From Verrucomicrobiia bacterium (GTDB taxonomy: Bacteria > Verrucomicrobiota > Verrucomicrobiia > Limisphaerales > UBA11358), in the NCBI GenBank assembly GCA_030044395.1, contig JASHVW010000317.1, positions 1 through 8,245 on the forward strand: 8,245 nt of DNA, given 5' to 3'. Under the pieces are notes generated by a model. It was not told where the DNA came from, did not search any database, and worked only from the letters and a program-made list of their open reading frames with translations. Every line of letters begins with the position of its first letter. The first letter of the stretch is position 1. The position numbers and the translations under genes are program-made. Shown one piece after another: positions 1-4,665 of the stretch.

Positions 1-454
1 CCGTTTGCTGCGGGCTGATTCCGGGAGGAATATTCGGCAGTTGCGGTATATAGTCGGTGGGGGTATACTCATAACGCCAAGGCGGTATATAGGCCCTGCC
101 TGGCGCACGAGTATCCGTCACGGTATTACCTCCAGTGTCTTGAGCCCAACAATCGAAACCAATAATATTGCCGTTATTATCAGTCTCATACATCACCCAA
201 GCGGTGGCCAACTGTTTCTGATTGCTGATAGACATGCCCAACCAAGCCCTCTGCTTGGCGGATTGCAACACCGGCAAAAGTAATGCCGCCAAAATAGCAA
301 TCACTGCTATCACGACCAACAACTCAATTAAAGTAAAACCTGCTACTTTGTCGGGTAAATATTTTCTTGTGTTTCTATTGGTTAACGGAATGTATTGCAT
401 TTGCGTAGACTGTTGTTGCAACATGCTTGCGATAAACGCATTTTTATAATTCAT
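1..454 (-). CDS. Prepilin-type N-terminal cleavage/methylation protein (GspG/pilin-like), 3' end outside window
   Basis: Reading leftwards from ATG 454 gives 151 codons with no stop before the window edge. Residues 39-44 are G|FTLIE, the class III signal cleaved by a prepilin peptidase after Gly39, with Glu at +5 of the mature protein. A hydrophobic helix follows (LLVVIAVIAILAALLLPVL), then SAKQRAW and SNQKQLATAWVMYETDNNGN, the usual start of the globular part in the verrucomicrobial/planctomycetal pseudopilin-like family. These are inner-membrane-anchored, secretion- or pilus-like proteins whose individual roles are mostly unknown. Family members usually carry Cys in the C-SNLKQL position; here it is Ser. 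The 38-residue leader is long, and Met11 or Met19 are alternative starts. An in-frame TAA at 464-466 rules out a longer start. No good Shine-Dalgarno is visible (GTAACA precedes ATG). The 68 bp to the next gene's stop could hold its promoter (TTGGTG, 18 bp, TAAATA), but this is weak. Family assignment is secure; function is not. Confidence 0.92.
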   Translation of the reverse strand, partial: MNYKNAFIASMLQQQSTQMQYIPLTNRNTRKYLPDKVAGFTLIELLVVIAVIAILAALLLPVLQSAKQRAWLGMSISNQKQLATAWVMYETDNNGNIIGFDCWAQDTGGNTVTDTRAPGRAYIPPWRYEYTPTDYIPQLPNIPPGISPQQT

Positions 455-522
455 TGTTACATTTTATCACTATTTATTTCGTTTACAGTTATTTCACCAA
501 GTTCGCGCCCAATTAAGCCAGA

Positions 523-3500
523 CTATGGCGACTTGATGGAGAAAAATGACGCGGTGTTGGTGACAGGCAAAACCACGCTGAAAGTGCCGCTGGCGCTAAA
601 GGTTCCATTTGCAACCACCGTCCAGTCCTGTAACGGCAATGCCAGATTTGTTGAGGTTAACACGTGATATGTTCCAAACGCAGCACCATCACTGCCACTC
701 AAGGTCAGATTGCCTCCGGCCAGCGTGGGTCTGGCAATAAAGGCCTGCTGGCTAGTCGGCGCCACCTGTGTCGCATCCGCATAAAGGTTTGCCACTTGAT
801 TTTGAGTGAGGGCACGATTAAATACGGCCACCTCGTCTATTGCGCCGTCAAAGGTATAGGCGCCACTGAGGTGACCGGGGTTGTCTCCGATAATCGTCTT
901 GCCCGCAAATGCTGCATTGGCGTGGTTATGGACGAATGTGGCGTTCGTTATACCGTTCGCATTCATCATGCTGATCGTCGCGCTGGTTGGAGTCACGACC
1001 AATGCCACAAACGACCATTGACCGGCTGGCGGTGTCAGGCCGGAATCCCAATTGGCGGTTCCCGAGTCATTATTCCAAATATAGCCGAGATCATAGGCGA
1101 GACCCTCGCCGTTGGTGACAAAATCAATGCCCTCAATATCGCCGTTGCCAGCATTGTTCATCACAATGACCGTCCCGAGTACTTGAGGCAAATAGCTCGG
1201 ATTGATCCAGGCAGTAATGGTTACCGTGTTGGTGTCGAGAAGCCAAGGTGAACTCACCTGGACATTGCAAGGTTCATCATTATACTGCATGAAAACAGCA
1301 TAATTGGTCGTGGAAAATCCTGGAAAGCCGTCCGAAGGCAGTGGTCCGAAAATGGGAGTGGAGCCGTTCTCGCAATTCACTCCATAAGTGCCATTATCAG
1401 CGGCTATATTATCATAAGCCTGCGCGGGACCAGGTGACGGACTTCCGGTATCGTTAAATCCATATAAATGCAATGGCGCGTCCGCCGCCAACCCTGTCTC
1501 AAATGTTCCATTGGGCGCAACAATCGCCAACGTCTCCGGAATGGTGTTGGTGGATTGATAACCTACCGTGTTCGCGTTGGTGATCATGCAGGAATAACTT
1601 CCCACATTGGCCGCCGACACGTTGGCGATGGTCAAAGTTGGGGATGTAGCGCCAGCAATGTTGCCGCCGTTAACGAGCGGCACACCGTTGGTTTCCCACT
1701 GGTAATGCAGGTTGCCACCCACCGCCGCACAACTGAAGACCGCCGTGCGACCCGCAAACAACTCTTCATTGGTGTATTGCGGCTCCGACAAAATGATTGG
1801 CGGCTCCGAAGGCGGGGCGGGCGTGGCGGTGACTTCCACCAGTTGAAGTCCGTTGAAGTCGCCCTCGTGGTTGGCGCCATTGTTGGCAGCAGTGTTCGCC
1901 GTGTAGGTGAATGTAATAATGCCATACGCCCCCACCACTACATTCGAGAACACCACATAGTCATTGCCCTCTGTGAACACGGACGTCACGGTGTTTAGGG
2001 TGCTCAACGGCCCGTAGGATATCCCGTTCGCCATTACGTTGAAGATGGAACCATTAGAAGCATATGCTTCGCCGTTTTTACCGTAAAGATACAGGATGTA
2101 AGTCCCAGCGGGAACATTGTACAGTGTATTGGTCGTTATGGAGTCGTCGCTATTGAGTTCCCAAGGCGACATAAATCCGGCCACCGTGCCTAGCGATCCC
2201 TGACCGGAGTTGTAGTCCGAAGGACTTGTGTCCGTCAACGTGACCGCGTTGGTTGTCACATCATCCGAATTTTTTCCCGCGCTGGTTGTACCATTATGGA
2301 CTACCGGATTCCAATAATTATTTCCCGGATCAAAAAAGCCAGCTTGACCGCGATAATTCACACCGCCAACAACGCCTCCCGCCACGTCAAAGTTGACCAC
2401 TAAAATCCCAACCGGCGTGGCGCTGACTTCCGACGAATTGCCGCCCGGTCCGTTGGCGTTCACCGCCGAGACCTCGTAATAATACGTCGTCCCGTCGGTC
2501 AATCCCGTGTTCGTGTAGGTCGTCCCGCTGACGTTCGCGATCGTCACTTCCTGGCCGCTGGTCGTCGAACGCTCCACATTATAGCTCGTCGCGCCCGTGC
2601 TTGAATTCCACGAAAGGGCCACTGCCGCATTACCAGCCACCGCGCTCAAGCCCGTCGGCGCCAAAGGCGGCGCAGTCGCGGACGGCGTGACGCTGACTTC
2701 CGACGAATTGCCGCTTTCACCGCCGGCGTTCACCGCCGCGACCTCGTAATAATACGTTGTGCCGTTGGTCACTCCCGTGTCCACGTAACTCGTCTCGCTG
2801 ACGTTCGTGATCGTCACTTCTTGGCCGCTGGTCGTCGAACGCTCCACGTTGTAGCTCGTCGCGCCCGAAACAGAGTCCCACGAAAGGCCCACCTGCGCAT
2901 TACCAGCCACCGCGCTCAAGCCCGTCGGCACCGCAGGCGGCACGTTCGGCGTGGCGCTGACTTCCGGCGAATTGCCGCTCTGTCCAACGGCGTTCACCGC
3001 CGAGACCTCATAATAATACGTCGTCCCGTTGATCACTGTCGTGTCCGTGTAGCTCGTTCCGCTGACGTTTATGATCGTCACTTCTCCGCCGCTGGTCGTC
3101 GAACGCTTCACATTATAACTCGTCGCGCCCGAACTTGCATTCCACGAAAGGCTCACCTGCGAAATACCAGCCACCGCGCTGAAGCCCGTCGGCGCAAAAG
3201 GCACCTCAGGCGTGCCGCTGACTTGAACCAGTTGGACTCCGTTGAAGTCGCCCTCTGTTGTGACAGCAGTGTTTGCCGTGTAGGTGAATGTAATCGTGCC
3301 ACTCGCCCCCACCACTACATTCGAGAACACCACATAGTCATTGCCCTCTGTGAACACGGACGTCACGGTGTTTAGGGTGCTCAACGACCCGTAGGATGTC
3401 CCGCCCACCGACACGCCGAAGGTGGAACCATTAGAAGCATATGTTTCACCGTTTTTACCGTAAAGATACAGGATGTAAGTCCCGGCGGGAACATTGTTCA

Positions 3501-4188
3501 GTGTATCGCTCGTTATGGAGTCGTCGCTATTGAGTAACCAAGGCGACATAAATCCGGCCACCGTGCCTTGCGCTCCCTGACCGGAGTTGTAGTCCGAAGG
3601 ACTTGTGTCCGTCAACGTGACCGTGCTGGGTGTCGCTCCATCCGAATTGGTTCCCGCGCCGGTTGTCCCATTACGGACTATCGGATTCCAATAATTATGT
3701 CCCGGATCAAGAAAACCAGCTTGACCGGAATAATTAAAACCGCCAGCGCCTCCCGCCGCGTCAAAGTTGACCACTAAAAGCGCCTGTAGGGGCGCGGCGC
3801 TGACTTCCGACGAATTGCCGCTCTGTCCGTTGGTGTTCACCGCCGAGACCTCGTAATAATACGTCGTCCCGTCGGTCAATCCCGTGTCCACGTAGTTCGT
3901 CCCGCTGACGTTCGTGATCGTTGCTTCTTGGCCGCTGGTCGTCGAACGCTCCACATTATAGCTCGTCGCGCCCGTACTTGAATTCCACGAAAGGGCCACC
4001 GCCGCATTACCAGCCACCGCGCTCAAGCCCGTCGGCACCGAAGGCGCCTGCTGTGCGCGGGCGGGCGCGGGCATCAGGAGCACGGTCAGGGCGAAAACCA
4101 GCGGGAAAGCGCGGAACCTGGCCGCCTGGCGGACGGGTGAACGGAAAAGAGAAACGAGTTGGCTCACAGGTTTAATATTGATTTTCAT
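523..4188 (-). CDS. Large secreted modular protein: FN3 x4, NFD module x2, Ig, LamG, C-terminal module
   Basis: This 1221-residue protein is predicted to be exported and to bind glycans or surfaces; no catalytic domain is seen. Residues 1-45 form a long signal peptide (basic n-region, then LVFALTVLLMPAPARA, cleavage after Ala45). Domains in order: FN3-1 50-133; NFD module A1 136-325; FN3-2 329-414; FN3-3 417-502; FN3-4 508-592; NFD module A2 594-789; Ig-like 799-890 with Cys820, Trp831, Tyr865 and Cys867 in the usual places; LamG/concanavalin-like about 903-1140 (VTITAWINP and DGAIDEVAVFNRAL); C-terminal module 1146-1221 (YHVLTSTNLALPLQDW, ending FFSIKSP). FN3 repeats share GATSYNVERSTTSG and TTYYYEVSAVN. 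ATG 4188 is preferred; an in-frame TTG at 4215 would add nine residues. Neither has a clear Shine-Dalgarno. It lies downstream of the GH2 gene on the same strand but 477 bp away. Domain calls are strong; the role is inferred. Confidence 0.9.
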   Translation of the reverse strand: MKINIKPVSQLVSLFRSPVRQAARFRAFPLVFALTVLLMPAPARAQQAPSVPTGLSAVAGNAAVALSWNSSTGATSYNVERSTTSGQEATITNVSGTNYVDTGLTDGTTYYYEVSAVNTNGQSGNSSEVSAAPLQALLVVNFDAAGGAGGFNYSGQAGFLDPGHNYWNPIVRNGTTGAGTNSDGATPSTVTLTDTSPSDYNSGQGAQGTVAGFMSPWLLNSDDSITSDTLNNVPAGTYILYLYGKNGETYASNGSTFGVSVGGTSYGSLSTLNTVTSVFTEGNDYVVFSNVVVGASGTITFTYTANTAVTTEGDFNGVQLVQVSGTPEVPFAPTGFSAVAGISQVSLSWNASSGATSYNVKRSTTSGGEVTIINVSGTSYTDTTVINGTTYYYEVSAVNAVGQSGNSPEVSATPNVPPAVPTGLSAVAGNAQVGLSWDSVSGATSYNVERSTTSGQEVTITNVSETSYVDTGVTNGTTYYYEVAAVNAGGESGNSSEVSVTPSATAPPLAPTGLSAVAGNAAVALSWNSSTGATSYNVERSTTSGQEVTIANVSGTTYTNTGLTDGTTYYYEVSAVNANGPGGNSSEVSATPVGILVVNFDVAGGVVGGVNYRGQAGFFDPGNNYWNPVVHNGTTSAGKNSDDVTTNAVTLTDTSPSDYNSGQGSLGTVAGFMSPWELNSDDSITTNTLYNVPAGTYILYLYGKNGEAYASNGSIFNVMANGISYGPLSTLNTVTSVFTEGNDYVVFSNVVVGAYGIITFTYTANTAANNGANHEGDFNGLQLVEVTATPAPPSEPPIILSEPQYTNEELFAGRTAVFSCAAVGGNLHYQWETNGVPLVNGGNIAGATSPTLTIANVSAANVGSYSCMITNANTVGYQSTNTIPETLAIVAPNGTFETGLAADAPLHLYGFNDTGSPSPGPAQAYDNIAADNGTYGVNCENGSTPIFGPLPSDGFPGFSTTNYAVFMQYNDEPCNVQVSSPWLLDTNTVTITAWINPSYLPQVLGTVIVMNNAGNGDIEGIDFVTNGEGLAYDLGYIWNNDSGTANWDSGLTPPAGQWSFVALVVTPTSATISMMNANGITNATFVHNHANAAFAGKTIIGDNPGHLSGAYTFDGAIDEVAVFNRALTQNQVANLYADATQVAPTSQQAFIARPTLAGGNLTLSGSDGAAFGTYHVLTSTNLALPLQDWTVVANGTFSASGTFSVVLPVTNTASFFSIKSP
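1822..2667 (-). repeat. Duplicated block copy 2: FN3-4 plus NFD module A2
   Basis: This is the second copy of the FN3 plus NFD pair, in frame with copy 1. The 83 identical bases lie 1377 bp apart, a multiple of three, so the repeat preserves the reading frame. At protein level FN3-4 differs from FN3-1 at about 9 of 82 positions. A2 is slightly longer near its end (ANNGANHEGDFNG against AVTTEGDFNG). It was probably made by unequal crossing-over or segmental duplication within the gene, perhaps kept similar by gene conversion. Confidence 0.85.
2413..3204 (-). repeat. Tandem FN3-coding units (FN3-2, FN3-3, FN3-4)
   Basis: Three FN3-coding units of about 255 bp lie in a row: 3204-2947, 2940-2683 and 2667-2413. 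They are joined by short Pro-rich linkers (NVPPAVP, SATAPPLAP). Each carries LSW near its start, GATSYNV.RSTTSG in the middle and GTTYYYEV.AVNA near the end. FN3-4 is much closer to FN3-1 (3790-4041) than to its direct neighbours, which points to a block duplication rather than simple tandem growth. Confidence 0.85.
3214..4041 (-). repeat. Duplicated block copy 1: FN3-1 plus NFD module A1
   Basis: This part of the modular gene encodes one FN3 domain followed by a module of about 190 residues that begins LLVVNFDAAGG. The same pair occurs again at 1822-2667. The bases at 3304-3386 are identical to 1927-2009 over all 83 positions, and the FN3 parts differ at about 8 of 143 bases in the stretch I compared by eye (3899-4041 against 2521-2667). 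NFD-module landmarks are NFD, YSGQAGFLDPG, NYWNP, DTSPSDYNSGQG, GTYILYLYGKNGE and EGDFNGVQLV. The fold looks like an all-beta, carbohydrate-binding-like sandwich; I cannot name a Pfam family for it. Confidence 0.85.
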
Positions 4189-4195
4189 AGGCTTA

Positions 4196-4270
4196 CTATT
4201 GATTCTTATGGTCAATCACAAACACCAACCCAAGAAAACTGCCAACGGCAAAAATGGTTTTTGCTTTCAT
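4196..4270 (-). CDS. Possible 24-residue hydrophobic leader ORF upstream of the modular gene
   Basis: ATG at 4270 opens MKAKTIFAVGSFLGLVFVI followed by DHKNQ and TAG at 4196-4198, only 7 bp before the preferred ATG of the modular gene and in a different frame. A basic start plus a hydrophobic core resembles a signal peptide cut short. It could be a translated leader coupled to the downstream start, a relic of a signal peptide, or chance. Its first codons (ATGAAAGC.AAAAA.C) resemble the start of the GH2 gene. No Shine-Dalgarno is visible, so support is weak. Confidence 0.2.
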   Translation of the reverse strand: MKAKTIFAVGSFLGLVFVIDHKNQ

Positions 4271-4335
4271 TATTGCATTATTGACAACGTATTCATTGGA
4301 ACGTCGATAATATACAACATCGCTGGGGGTGAATT

Positions 4336-4357
4336 AAATCATCCAAATGAATGATTT
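4336..4357. promoter_or_regulatory. Imperfect 22-bp palindrome, candidate operator upstream of the modular gene
   Basis: Ten-base arms, aaatcatcca and tgaatgattt, are separated by AA and have one mismatch. The site lies 148 bp upstream of the preferred start of the modular gene. Reading towards that gene, an AT-rich TATATTAT stretch lies about 30 bp further on and could be a -10 element, without a convincing -35. A closely related palindrome occurs at 8006-8023 upstream of the GH2 gene, and the similarity continues into the flank (AATCG.CCA). A dimeric regulator site is plausible; a repeat-derived hairpin is the alternative. Confidence 0.4.
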
Positions 4358-4514
4358 TTTGGAATCGGCCATTTTTGGGAAAATCCGCGGTGAACGGGGA
4401 TGATCTGGACTTATAAAACATTGCCGCCAAAAAAAGCCATCCGAAAAAAGCTGGAAAACACAGAAAATCAACGAGTTGGAAATGGGTGTGCGTTTTGAAT
4501 CGCAATTCTGGCAA

Positions 4515-4661
4515 CAAAAAAGACTTGCCCCGCTCAAGCCAATGTTGGTGATGTGTGGCGAAGGAGGCACAACCGGCGTGGCGTTGACTTCGGATGAATT
4601 AGTTCAGGCCGGAATAAGTGACACCGCCAACATTTCCCGCTGCGTCAAAGTTGTCCGCCAT
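4515..4661 (-). pseudogene. Decayed protein modules downstream of the GH2 stop (NFD start, FN3 end, linker)
   Basis: Just past the GH2 stop, but in the +1 frame, positions 4661-4602 read NFDAAGNVGGVTYSG, matching the start of the NFD module of the neighbouring protein (NFD.AGG..GG.NY.GQAG). This breaks off at YSGL. From position 4600 another frame reads NSSEVNATPVVPPSPH, matching the end of an FN3 domain and its linker (NSSEVSATP.VPP). The next residues, ITNIGLSGASL, fit the start of either another FN3 (PTGLSAVAG) or a C-terminal module (LAGGNLTLSG). The body of both modules is missing, so an internal deletion and at least one frameshift are implied. Beyond about 4515, down to the palindrome, no clear protein similarity remains. 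This is probably the lost C-terminal extension of the GH2 protein. Confidence 0.6.
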
Positions 4662-4665
4662 AAAA

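Noticed and set aside
664..3375. Several long plus-strand open frames (for example 664-1251, 1468-1998, 2821-3375)
   Set aside because: They lie antisense to a clearly modular, repeat-bearing secreted protein; their Arg/His-rich translations have no domain signature and repeat only because the real gene repeats.
2413..4041. Regularly spaced repeats that might suggest a CRISPR-like array
   Set aside because: Units are about 255 bp, in frame, and encode FN3 domains; no short repeats with unique spacers.
4281..4313. Promoter-like TTGACA ... GATAAT on the plus strand
   Set aside because: Spacing is 19 bp and nothing on the plus strand downstream encodes a plausible product; it points into decayed minus-strand DNA.
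4293..4517. Minus-strand ORF of 74 residues between the two large genes
   Set aside because: Low-complexity Phe-rich translation overlapping decayed module sequence; no start signal and no recognisable domain.
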